A model generated the notes under the pieces. It was given only the letters and a program-made list of their open reading frames with translations, had not been told where the DNA came from and made no database searches. From the NCBI GenBank assembly GCA_949152475.1, contig OX424558.1:40354751-40418750 (forward strand): 64,000 bases of DNA, in the 5' to 3' direction. The position numbers and the translations under genes are program-made. This DNA is from Terebella lapidaria. Its lineage: Eukaryota > Annelida > Polychaeta > Terebellida > Terebellidae. Positions 11,210 through 48,370 of the stretch are shown in pieces; the first letter of the stretch is position 1, and each line of letters starts with the position of its first letter.

Positions 11210-13130
11210 AATGACAACTTTGCTGTTCAAACTGCAGGGCTGTAGTCGCCATGTTTCATTGATTCATCTACGTAACTAAGGCTAGCGCTGGATGCAATCA
11301 GTAACAAATTTCGGACCCGTCCGAGTATGAGGGACCCCGTTTACCCGGTCAAAACTTATTTACTTCGATAACTATTTATTATATTCCGTAAATAATGTAT
11401 TCATGTTGTGGAGTTCAAAAGCGCTGCACATGGTGGTATATTTAGTTTACCATTTAATATAGTTACTCTTTGTGTGTAGTGTGAAACAACATCCTAGGCA
11501 TAAGCCTAAACTAACTAATTTTATTGATCCATGTTCATATGAATCTTACTTATTCCCTTCAAAATACAAAGGACACATCCAACCTTCAGAAATTCAACCT
11601 ATTTCACAAAAATAATCTAGGCCCACGTGAACGACACTTGTGGAATTTTATTAGGCAATGTTGAACATTTCGGGGGTTCGTTGCTGAGGTGTCAGTCTGC
11701 CTGTGTGTGAAGCAGGCCGAGCACAGCGGGAACTCTGACCAGTCTGACCAGTCATCCCCCCACCCATTGCCTCAGACCGGATCTCAGCTTCCGACCCGTG
11801 TCAACTCCACCCGACACCATAACCGTCTGCCCCACATAATTAACCCCTGTATTGTCCGCTCTCAGCCAATGTTTCCTCCTGAAAAATTAAACCGTGACTT
11901 TATTAAAATTGGGCAGCCGGTCGAGGGGTTCGGGTTGTCAGTGATATTTGATGATGGTATTCAACTCGAGCTTTGACTGCACGTTGTTTATTCAGTAGTT
12001 CAATCAACAAACATGAACACCGGTTAATAACGGCAGCCAGGTATGAAGTTCGAGGCACGCGCCTCCATCTACACGTCACGCCACTCCTGTAAATCCGCTA
12101 TTATCGCCCATTGATGAAAGGTGCCCCTGAAACAAAACGGCCACATTAGCAACAATCACCGCAAATAAATAATCCAGTAAAAGGAAAAGCTTAATTCCAA
12201 TCAAGGAAAGTCAAAACTATAATAGCGAAGTATGACAATATTTACATTCCTGGGTGGGTGGCAGGTCTGGCTGCATGGGTACAGTGTAATCGGCTTGTTT
12301 CTGTGTGTATCAGCCGAGTGTGTCGTGTATTATTGCCCGGTGTTATCGCCCGGTAGGAGGGGGTTATCGCCCCAGTTAATATTTATTCAACAGTGATCAG
12401 AATTAGCGCCTCTTGTATGCGTTTCATTCTCAGGATGGAAGCGTGTATTGTGCGTGTTGTGTGACATGTGACTGTGTATTAGCGAGTGACCACTCACCCA
12501 GGCTACTAGCTGACTGACACTGACCGACACCGGACGTATGCCGGGAATAAACACGGAAACACGAGTTATCAGCTTCAGGCTAGACTAATGGACTGTATGC
12601 TACCTCAATGGGGCTCCTAAAAGGACATACTCCACACAAGTTATTACGAAAATTTTAATTCTCGCAATATAGACTCTACATTAATACATGTACCTACGTA
12701 AATTCCTACAGCCGTAAGGCTAGAAAAAAACTTGCCTATATTCATTAATCGATATATGCTACAGTACCAAAACACTGATCACAAACATTAATGGAACATA
12801 GACACAAAATTATAGTTATTAAGAATTAACATTAAATGTACAATTTGTTTGTATTGCAATTTGTCGGAACGCCTGTAAACCAAAAGAACAAGACCTTCAA
12901 TTCACAACTTGATTGCAATCAGGCTGGAATAGGACTTTTTATCCTAGATTCGCTTGGTAGTTAAACACAAAGATCAAAGTTGTAAACACTTTGAAAAACA
13001 AAGAATCGCTATAATAACAGTGAGCAGCTACCGTATCGACCGCTAGCTACACGTAGTCTAGGTCTTGCCAGAGCCCGAGTACCGAAGTCAGGCCGCAGTG
13101 ACCCCAACCAGCACTGGCCCAGTGTGACAA
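11210..13130. other. gene-free stretch
   Basis: No supported gene. The longest frame (11689-11976, plus) has no family resemblance and begins at a non-ATG codon context typical of chance frames. Confidence 0.4.
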
Positions 13131-13149
13131 AATTAACTTGCGCAATAAA

Positions 13150-13246
13150 CAGTTACGGATTCCATAGAAATCTCCTCGATTTCTATGCTGATTCGGATCA
13201 CTTCAAAATCATGCGAAATTTCAAGATTTTGTCAGTAATCCGTTAA
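13150..13246. repeat. small inverted repeat (hairpin)
   Basis: CATAGAAATC and GATTTCTATG are separated by 4 bp inside a wider imperfect pair, GTTACGGATT near 13150 and AATCCGTTAAC near 13236. Possibly a tiny foldback element. Confidence 0.45.
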
Positions 13247-15180
13247 CACGTTAACGCATGCTCTTTTTGACGAATTTCGTACAATAGAAGTACATATCCA
13301 ATACAACATTTATTGTCTCCCCGCAGGGGAGACTTCTTAAACGCTATCTGAGATTCCGATGGGGGAAATACTCCTCGACTGGGGTAAAAAACCTGGTGTC
13401 CAAAAGAAAATACTTTGAACGTGTGTTCTACAGAGCTCGACGTAAACAATTCAGTTAAATTAATATAATCTGACGAATATTTTCGTCGAATGGAGCAAAA
13501 TTTTCGTCATTATCCCCGATTTACGTGAACATTAGCGTGTCGTCTGGATTTGAGAATAAATACATAACTACGGTGTGCATACAATCAACCGGATATCACT
13601 TTTGTCCCTACTGCCGAACCATCGCTCATTTCTCACGCCTATACTTTCTGTCATTGCCTAATTATCCTTGTTTCGGAGCATTAGATTAGCCCATTTGTTT
13701 CGTTCCATTTTCTGACTGCATCTTTACTTCTAATAATCATATGCATTTATTTATTTTTCACTGTCCCACAACGAAATAATTTTTCGCTAGGAAAGTGCGG
13801 AATGTTGGGAACCGTGGTACTGATCGTTGGCAATGTGTAAAAGTCGGAATGGGTTCCGAGTTCAACACCACCGATTTCCACATTGATATTTCGGTGCTTA
13901 TAACTTTTCCGACGGTACTCAAATTTTGTATACACTTCTCATATGGGCATATATTGTCGTATATGTGTACACTATTGACCAAGAACAACGTTACGAATAT
14001 ATGAATTTTGGGCCAAATTGAAAACGTTGCTAAATTTTATAATAAACACCTTGCTATTTTTGATGGGCGTACTGGATCAGGAACTACTATTCATACGAAC
14101 TACTAATTGTATTCGTCCTGCATGGACACCGTATATTGTGCGCCCCGCGATGTGCGCACGAAATTAAATTAAAAACAGTAGGCCTACGTGCTAGAAATGA
14201 GCCGGGGAGATCTGGTGCTTTGCACTAGGTATGATTCTTGTTATTATATAAAATACGGAAATTTCACCAGCAGTGTATGAGTAGACCAAACGTGTAGACG
14301 CGCACGGTAGAAATTATCAATATTATGCAAAAATATATCGGTATTTCGATTAGCGACTGGTTGAAACCAAATGCTTCAATGTTGGGGCACTGTGACAGTC
14401 TTGATTTAATATGATCGGGTTGAAATTACTGCTATAGAATCGAAGAATCACGGCACGCTATTGGCAATTAGAATACCAATGTAGCCTATATTATCTACTA
14501 TCCCAGACCATGGGAAGCTTCCCTGGCCTCGACCCCACGTGCCATACTACCCACCCCCTCCGCTCCCCACACAGACCCCCGCCCGGCCCGGCGCCACGAG
14601 ACAAGAACCCAGACCCCCCGCGCGGTCAGGCGCCACGAGACCAGACTCCCGCCGATATTTCTTTGATCACAGCTTCGTGCCTGAAACCGCCGTATCCACA
14701 TTCAATACGCTGATATAATTAGTCAGAATGCAAGCTAATTTAGTCTTTTACAATTATAAACTGGTATCTGTAATTATATTTTCCCCATGTATATCAATCA
14801 ACATGATTATTCATAATTGGGAAAATTATTGATAAAAGCACATACATATAAGTAATACATTATGATGTACACAAAAGTAACATAATTGCGAAATTCGTTA
14901 CAGATCAATTGCTCGTCCATATTTGATGTCACAAAACCGTTACATCCCCGCAACAAGCAATACTGTTGTGTGATTGTTAAAGTGCCATAATCGGGTTTTG
15001 GTTTTCCCTGCGAAAGTGATCAGTAGATACCTAAAAACAGACGAACACTAAAAAATTCGCACTGCAATCTCAAAATCGTCAAAATTTAACATTGAAGGTC
15101 AAAGTTTTTGCATACGGGTAGTTTAGTGCGAAACAGTTCCCACGCAATGATCCGAAAACATCAGAAATAATGAGAACATA
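13247..15180. other. gene-free stretch
   Basis: AT-rich with one GC-rich island at about 14515-14660. No frame with family resemblance. Confidence 0.4.
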
Positions 15181-15184
15181 CAGC

Positions 15185-16200
15185 CTATATATTTACTCTG
15201 ATTTGCTTGTACCTCGCATATGTAAGGCGGTTTTTATGCTTCTGGGTGAGGCCTGTGTACCATGAAGTGCTAGCATAGTCAAAATGGCACTGCATGAGTG
15301 CGGATACCAAGAGCTCTTTTGTTTCTAGGTCAACATTTCTCATGTGCCTACACAGAAACTTTAGCATTTGACGACCAAGTTTAGCATTTGACGACCAATT
15401 ATTTTATTTGCCGTCCTGTCTCCAGAAAGAGATTGGTGCAGGTCAACTCCTAGGTATTTGACATGAGAACAGCATGTCAGGACTTTACCAGTACATTTCA
15501 CCTCTATGGAACTGTTGTGACATAATTTCCGGTTAGAGCCAAACAAGATTGACTCTGTTTTCCCCAAGTGGAGGGACAGCTTGTTCTCTTACTGATTCCA
15601 GTTCTGAAGACAGGGCTTGTTGGATCTCAACAGGAGATTTGCCCGGAACTATAAGGGCTGAGTCATCTGCATACAGAAGCAGCATGCAGTTGACTGATGA
15701 TGGAATATCATTGACATATATCAGAAATAATAAAGGGCCCAGGATCGACCCTTGTGGTACACCACATGTGATATCAGCACATGAGGACAAGGTGCCTCCC
15801 ACTTCCACCATCTGTTTACGATTACATAGGTAAAACTGGAACCAGTTTGTGGCTGATTGCTGCAATTCAATGGCTTCAAGCGTATGTAGCATGATCTTGT
15901 TGCCTACTGTGTCGAAGGCCTTCTGGAGATCTAGAAGTACCATGCCAATATAGTGGCCTTTGTCTTGTTCCTGCTTGATGTAGTCAGTTAGATGAACAAG
16001 ACATGTGTAGGCCGATCTGAAACCAGATGGGTAGTCATACAAGAGCTTATGGGCTCTGAGGTACCTGTCTAGTTGGTCATAGACAATCCCCTCGAATACT
16101 TTAGATATTGTGCTCAGGATAGATACAGGTATGTAGTTGCCAGGTTCGAGTTTACTTCCTTGTAAAGTGGAGTAAACTTCGCAGATTCGCCAGGTATCAA
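15185..16200 (-). pseudogene. LINE (non-LTR retrotransposon) reverse transcriptase fragment, copy 1
   Basis: Minus-strand frames carry RT motifs in order: SILSTISKVFE, GFRSAYTC, LLDLQKAFDTV, GVPQGSILGPLLFLIYVNDI and the catalytic YADD with LLLYADDSALIV. A C-terminal segment follows (LKFLCRHMRNVDLETKELLVSAL). The frame is broken at least twice, and no endonuclease or ORF1 is attached, so it is a 5'-truncated dead copy. It looks like a jockey/CR1-type element; clade assignment is from memory. It is followed in tandem by a second copy about 754 bp away. Confidence 0.8.
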
Positions 16201-16985
16201 GTACTTATAGCGAACGATCTATTCCTACAACTTATGCTAATTTCTTCCTCTATGGAACATTGCACCTCTATGGAACTGTTGTGACACAGTTTCCGGTTAT
16301 AACCAAACAAGATTGACTCTGTTTTTCCCAGATGGAGGGACAGCTTGTTATCTATCAACCATTCTCTCACTGATTGGATCTCAACAGGAGATTTGCCCGG
16401 AACCATAAGGGCCGAGACATCTGCATACAGAAGCAGCTTGCAGTTGACTGATGATGGAATATAATTGACATATATCAGAAAAAAATAACGGGCTCAGGAT
16501 CGACCCTTGTGGTACACCACATGTGATATCAGCACATGAGGACAAGGTGCCTCCCACTTCCACCATCTGTTTACGATTACATAGGTAAGACTGGAACCAG
16601 TTTGTGGTTGATTGCTGCAATCCAATGGCTTCAAGCGTATGTAGCATGATCTTGTGGTCTACTGTGTCGAAGGCCTTCTGGAGATCTAGAAGTATCATGC
16701 CAATATAGTGGCCTTTGTCTTGTTCCTGCTTGATGTCAGTTAGATGAACAAGACATACGTGTCCGTTGAGTGGGCCGATCAGAAGCCAGATTGGTACTCA
16801 TGCAAGAGCTTAAATGGGCTCTGAGGTACTTGTCTAGTTGGTCATTGACAATCCTCTCGAATACTTTAGATATTGTGCTCAGGATAGATACAGGTCTGTA
16901 GTTGCCAGGTTCGAGTTTACTTCCTTTCTTGTAAAGTGGAGTAACCTTCGCAGATTCGCCAGGTGTCAAGTGCTCATTGCGAACG
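16201..16985 (-). pseudogene. LINE reverse transcriptase fragment, copy 2 (tandem)
   Basis: Near-duplicate of the neighbouring fragment: same SILSTISKVFERIVNDQL, LLDLQKAFDTVDHKI and GVPQGSILSPL motifs. Here the frame shifts before the YADD box so the active site is not encoded. It has an internal deletion between the RT core and the GKTESILFG segment. It arose by tandem duplication or by two insertions at one site. Non-functional. Confidence 0.75.
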
Positions 16986-18116
16986 ATCTATTCCCACAAC
17001 TTATGCTAATTTTTCAATATTAAAATAGAAGTCATATACAAGGCTTTTCACATACTAGATTAATTCGAAGATTGAAAATATTTTACCAATTCTCCAGGCA
17101 ACCATTACAATGGAAGTGTATGTGACTCTTAAAATGGTAAAGTGGCCTAAAGTGAGGACATTGAATTTGTCTTTTTGTAGACCTTTAGCGGGTTTGGTGG
17201 CATTTTTAAAGAAATGTTCATGGATAGTATGCAGTATTCATGAATTCTTCACCATTGTAAACCATAATTTTCCTTCAGATGAAGTTGTATTACATATGTC
17301 ATATGTGTGACTGTAAGTACATGCTAATATGGTGACATAGTTTGTTATACACCCGAATGCTGGAGATATTGCGTTAAAGCCTTTCTATTATCTTTAATTT
17401 CATGGAGTAACACATATTTAAAATTATTTAAAACATTATGCACAATCACTGAGGACTATCGGACTCACATGCAATAAAACCAATAAAGGTGCCAAACCGG
17501 CCGTCAAAAATGAAACTGCTGAAAAATAGTAGATGTCTTTAAAATTCATCACCATGACTCATATAGTCGAGTAGAATTAAAGTAATTCAACAATTGCAGA
17601 CTGCATTTGGTATATTATTTGCAATGCTGGCACCATATTTGATGAAAAACCCAATTTTCATAATTATAATTCTTTTCGAAATGAAATTTCATCATTATAA
17701 TTCTTTTCGATATTGCCGTAGAACCACATTTTTGACCCTATATATGTGTCTCTTGCTATTTAATCAATTGCAGTCAATCATATAAATGTGTTCTATAAAA
17801 TAAATTTCATACAACACACAAAATAATCATGTACAAGATACTTATGTGAACTAATGTCGGTGATCTCTGGCCAACAGAAACCGTATTTTCAGCAAATTGT
17901 CTACATTTATGTACTTTATCAAAATCAAAATCTTTGATTTTTTTGTTTAATTCAAAACTATAACAGAACGTGGTGGTAGCATTTCAAGACATCTGAACAC
18001 CATTGGTGTAGACATCAGTATGGCAGACAGTGTTGACTGTTGGGTGTGAAGCAGAGTGGTATGACAACATACTCTTTCAGAATTCTGGCACATTTAGTCG
18101 AACGGGAATCAAACTG
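16986..18116. other. gene-free AT-rich stretch
   Basis: No gene supported. A 14-bp direct repeat ATAATTCTTTTCGA occurs twice near 17665-17712. Confidence 0.4.
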
Positions 18117-18126
18117 ATGGTAATAT

Positions 18127-18164
18127 CAAAGAGTATAGGAACAGTACTGTTCCTATACTCTTTG
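18127..18164. repeat. perfect 38-bp palindrome
   Basis: Arms of 19 bp (CAAAGAGTATAGGAACAGT and its exact complement) have no spacer. It is flanked by direct repeats TGGTAATAT at 18118-18126 and 18163-18171, the right one overlapping the palindrome end. Confidence 0.95.
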
Positions 18165-18840
18165 GTAATATATGGGTGAATAATACATTTATCTGAAAGA
18201 AACCCCAAATTGTCCTTTGGACTTTGATCGGGCGTCAAATTACAATATCCAAAAAAGTGGTATTTTTTGCTCAAATGTTTCGTTTTCTCGAGTGCAAAAA
18301 TTGCTGTTTTATTTCTTCTCTACCAGTCTTACCTTTTCACATAGGAGCTCAACAATTGGAGAGTATCAGCTCTGAAAGTGAGTTGTTAAAATTGGGAGAA
18401 TGTGAAGAAATAGGATATAGGAAATGAATGATCCCGAATATTCAAGTGACCGTGAATTGGACCATTGACCCTATTTCCAGGGCCGAAGGACATAATGGCT
18501 AGTATCGAAAATATATAGACAATATTATCTGGTTTTTCCAGTATGTCACCTGATATTTGCCGGAGATCCAGAATATTAGCTGGGATCAAGGGCAGGTGAT
18601 GTTGTGTTTATTATATACCGTAAAAAAATAACGTAAAGGGCAAGAGAACACGTGCATGTGTTGTCATGGCACCTACATTCGATGCGCATGAGCGATCGTT
18701 GACAGCGGGCAGGATACCGGCCAGTATTTGCCCTGATACATGTCTTCGTATTTGCCCGCTCAGCGTTGTTATCATACAGGGCACGAACAGTATTTTGCAG
18801 ACGAATAACATCGCAGGTATATAATAAAAAACATATATTG

Positions 18841-19375
18841 ACCGGTAACTTTTTTAGCCCTTGGGCTGATTTAAAAAAAAAATGCGAAAAAACCCCTCTC
18901 TCTTGAAATTTTTCAGGCATTTTTGTACAAAATTCCAGAAAGATCCGATCGTAGACTTCAACGATAAAAATGTAGACGGACAACGACGACGATGACGGAC
19001 GCCTCGCCGTGGCAATAGCTTATCAGACCAAAGGTTCGGTAACCTATAAATTAGGACGGACGACGGACAACGGACGACGGACGGACGCAACGCCGTGGCA
19101 ATAGCTTATCAGACCAAAGGTTCGGTAACCTATAAATTAGGATGGACGACGGACGGTCGACAGACAACGGACGACTGACGGACGCAACGCCGTGGCAATA
19201 GCTTATCAGACCAAAGGTTCGGTAACCTATAAATTAGGATGGACGACGGACGGTCGACAGACAACGGACGACTGACGGACGCAACGCCGTGGCAATAGCT
19301 TATCAGACCAAAGGTTCGGTAACCTATAAAGTGGACGGACGACATTTATTATAGATTGCCGGACCATAGGTTCCG
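18841..19375. mobile_element. deleted family-A element with tandem copies of its tail
   Basis: Starts with an inverted end (CCGGTAAC... TAGCCCTTGGGCTGATTT), keeps only the last part of the body, and then repeats the GACGGACG tail plus GTGGCAATAGCTTATC and TTCGGTAACCTATAAA block four times. The copies start near 19007, 19093, 19190 and 19287, with periods of 86, 97 and 97 bp. Non-coding. Confidence 0.75.
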
Positions 19376-20030
19376 TAGCCCAAATATGCATTTCTCATGT
19401 TAAACCTAATGTTGTTTTCTATGTTTATTTTGTTTCGTGTTGATATACAAACATTTGGTCTCTCATAATTCAAATTTGAATGGTTGGTACTGGTTTTAAT
19501 TTGTCACATTTTTTTATATTTGTTTTTGTGTGTGTGTATAGATCTTACGGCAGAGGAAAAAATGTAAATGTACATAGTACTCAATAACAGTACCTAAAGT
19601 AACATACACACAAAAAATCATCCTGGAACAAGGTATGAGGCAATATCATCCCGAACTCCATACAAGTCAGGTTATGAAATATATACACATTAAACTAGAG
19701 AAACCTTGATATTCTGAGCGCATAGCGCAGTCGAATTGATTCTGGTGTGTCTTACTAGTATTTAAAATTGTGCTAATCACACTCAAAATAGCTCATCTAT
19801 GGAACACGGCAGGGGTTAATTTTATCAACACACTCTCCACAGATTCTATTTATGTTATGAATTGTACGACCTCACGAGATACATGTAAATGTGTATGTTC
19901 ATTCGTATAGATGCCATGGTCCATGCAAAGGGCAATTTTGTATTTTCTGTTCTATAGCTGACTGCTGGATGAATATGGAATATTTTATACATATAAAACT
20001 CACTGTATTGTACGTATGGGCTACAACACA
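19376..20030. other. gene-free stretch
   Basis: Nothing recognisable apart from a short GT run near 19530. Confidence 0.4.
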
Positions 20031-20612
20031 AACTAATGTGTTCTTGTTGTGGTGTAAGTGTGTATTAATGTGCTCCTGTTGTAGTGTACTTTTGTACTAA
20101 TGTGCCCCTATTATAACAAACTTTTGTATTAATGTTCTGTTGTACTGTACTTTTGTATTAATGTGCTCCTGTTGTAGTGTACTTTTGTATTAATGTGCTC
20201 CTGCTGTAGTGTCCTTTTGTATTGATGTACTCCTGTTGTAGCATACTTTTGTATTGATGTACTCCTGTTGTAGCTTACTTTTGTACTAATGTGCTCCTGT
20301 TGTAGGGTACTTTCGTACTAATGTACTCCTGTTGTAGCACACTTTTGTACTAATGTGCTCCTGTTGTATCATACTTTTGTATTATTGTGTTCCTGTTGTA
20401 GCAAACTTTTGTACTAATGTGCTGCTGTTGTAGTGTTCTTTTGTATAAAGGTGTTCCTGTTGTAGCGTATTTTTGTACTAATGTGCTCCTGTTGTAGCAC
20501 ACTGTTTTACTAATGTGCTCCTGTTGTATCATACTTTTGTATCAATGTACTCCTGTTGTAGCATACTTTGTACTAATGTGCTGCTGTTGTAGTGTACTGT
20601 TTATTAATGTGC
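20031..20612. repeat. 32-bp minisatellite
   Basis: About 18 imperfect copies of a unit with TGTGCTCCTGTTGTAG followed by a TGTACTTTTGTATTAA-like half. Lies just beyond the 3' side of the glutamate receptor coding region, possibly in or near its 3' UTR. Confidence 0.9.
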
Positions 20613-20695
20613 ACCTTCTGAAACTGGTAAAGACGGAAAAGTCATCATTTAGTGTATGTTTCTAAACGTGAAGAATGGATATTACCATAATAAGT

Positions 20696-20701
20696 TTTAT
20701 T
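20696..20701 (-). terminator. candidate poly(A) signal of the glutamate receptor
   Basis: AATAAA on the minus strand about 320 nt past the receptor stop codon. A second AATAAA lies at 20600-20605. Motif only; the real cleavage site is unknown. Confidence 0.3.
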
Positions 20702-21018
20702 ACTAATATCATACTTATTGCTGGACACATAGCATGTAAACATGGCACATTCAATATTGAAGCCACCAAACCAAGTCTCACTAGTTCTGATGTATGTGAG
20801 TATGACTGTACACAGAATGAAATTTTGGGACGTTTTCACCTTCTTTCGGATATGATATTCCACAGCGAAATATACTACAATAATGATGTGTACATGTACT
20901 TGTACTACGAATACAAAGTTTTGGTTATCGAAGTTGCATGTCTGGATACAACAGTCATGAAGTACTGTCAGTTGTTCTCAGTATAATATCTCCTGGCTCG
21001 TGAGTATTCAGGTTTTTC

Positions 21019-46245
<25,227 letters not shown>

Positions 46246-46257
46246 CAGAGTCAATTT

Positions 46258-46975
46258 GACGGGCACAATAGCACGTCATCGCCATAGTACCAACTGGACG
46301 GTCAACATAACACGTTATCACCATAGTAACATCTGGATGGTCACAACGGCACGTCATCGCCATAGTACCAACTGGACGGTCAACATAACACGTTATCACC
46401 ATAGTACCATCTGGATGGTCACAATGGCACGTCATCGCCCTAGTACCAACTGGACGGTCACCATAACACGTTATCACGTTAGCAACATCTAGATGGTTAC
46501 AATAGCATGTCATCGCCATATTACCAACTGGACGGTCACCATAACACGTTATCACGTTAGCAACATCTGGATGGTCACAATAGCATGTCATCGCCATAGT
46601 ACCAACTGGACGGTCACCATAACACGTTATCACCATAGTAGCATCTGGATCGTAACAATAGCACGTCATCGCCATAGTACCAACTGGACGGTCACCATAA
46701 CACGTTATCACGTTAGTAACATCTGGATGGTTACAATAGCATGTCGTCGCCATAGTACCAACTGGACGGTCACCATAACAGATATCACCATAGTAACATC
46801 TGGATGGTCACAATAGCACGTCATCGCCATAGTACCAACTGAAAAGTCACCTTAACACGTCATCGCCATAGTAACAAGATGATGTTCACCATACCACGCT
46901 ATTAAGATAGTAACAACTGGAAGTTCACCATAACATGCTATCACCATAGTAACAACTGGACGTTCACAAAGACTA
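46258..46975. repeat. 78/39-bp minisatellite, left part
   Basis: About nine copies of a 78-bp dimer built on CCATAGTAACATCTGGATGG and CCATAGTACCAACTGGACGG half-units. It is interrupted by a family-A element. Confidence 0.92.
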
Positions 46976-46978
46976 AGA

Positions 46979-48366
46979 TAGGTTATCGGACAATATATAA
47001 GAGCTATTTTGTCCCGTGGCCTTGAAAATAAGGTCAATGGTCAAATTCAAAGTCACGATAGTATTCAGCATAAATGATTTCATATATGATACATCCACAA
47101 TTGATTACTAAGGTGTAAATACAATAATAAGAGAGATATTAATCATTATGTCCTGTGACCTTGAAAATGAAATCAAAAGTCAAATTAAAGGTCATCAGAA
47201 TATTCGGCATATATCATTTGCTGCATGTTCACAATTGATTCCTAAGTCGTAAAATTGAAAATAAACAAGATATTAGCCATTTTGTCCTGTGAGACCTGAA
47301 AATGAGGCCAAAGATCAATTCAAGGTCACGACAATATTCAGCATATATATCATTTCTTATATGCCCACAATTGATTCCTAATCTAAGAAGTTGATAATAA
47401 GTGATATATGAGCCATTCAGTGCTCTGACCTTGAAAATGAGGTCAAAGGCCAAACTCAAGGTCATCAGAATTTTCGGACTATATCATTTCCTGCACAATT
47501 GATACTCAAGCTGTATAGTCGATAATAAGCGAGATATTAGCCATTTTGTGCTCTGACCTTGAAAATGAGGCCAAGGTCAAATTCAAGGTCATCAGAATAT
47601 TTGGCATACATCATTTCCTATACGTCCACAATTTAGTCCCAAGCTGTAAAGCGGATAATAAGCGAGATATTAGCCGTTTTGATTTTTGACTTGAAAATGA
47701 GGTCAAAGGTGAAATTCAAAGTCGTCAGAATTGTCGGACTATATCATTTCCTATATGTGCACAATTGATTCCTAAGCTGTAAAGTCGATCATAAGCGAGA
47801 TAGTAGCCATCTTGTGCTCTGACCTTGAAAATAAGGTCAAAGGTCAGATTCGAGGTCATGACAATAATCAGCATTATATCGTTTCCTATGTGTCCACAAT
47901 TGATTCCTAGTCTCTAATCTCAATATTAGGTGAGATATCAGGCATAATGTGTCCCATTATAAAGCATCTAGGAGAATTTAACATGGAAAAGTCCCATTTG
48001 GAACCCGTTCAGAAATTGAAAATAGCCGCCACAAGCAGACCGGCGATTCAGGGGCATCGAAGCTTATACACATCACAGAGGTATGTGAGGCCAATCTTTT
48101 GAAATAAAAATATCAAAACTGTCTGAACAGTTTTTGAGAAAATGGTCGCCAAAGTCAGAAATTGGCCGTTTTTCGTCGAAAATGGCCGCCATTTTGAAAA
48201 AAATGCAAAAATAAAAAAAACAAAAATAAGCCCTTTCCAAAATATTTCTAGGCAAAATTTCAGAAAGATTCACCTGTAAACTTTGAAGATAAAAATGTGG
48301 ACGGACGACGCCGACGGACGACGAACGCAACGCCATGCCAATATGTTCATAGATTCGGTAACCTAA
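46979..48366 (+). mobile_element. family-A inverted-end element, copy 3, inserted in the 78/39-bp array
   Basis: Left TAGGTTATCGGAC, right GGTAACCTA. Seven ~134-bp internal repeats (47.06-47.87 kb), then the ATGGCC body and GACGGACGACG tail. Non-coding. Confidence 0.8.
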
Positions 48367-48370
48367 AAAC

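Noticed and set aside
20675..20986. 103-residue plus-strand frame
   Set aside because: Starts with a real ATG but has no family resemblance and overlaps the likely 3' UTR of the receptor on the other strand.
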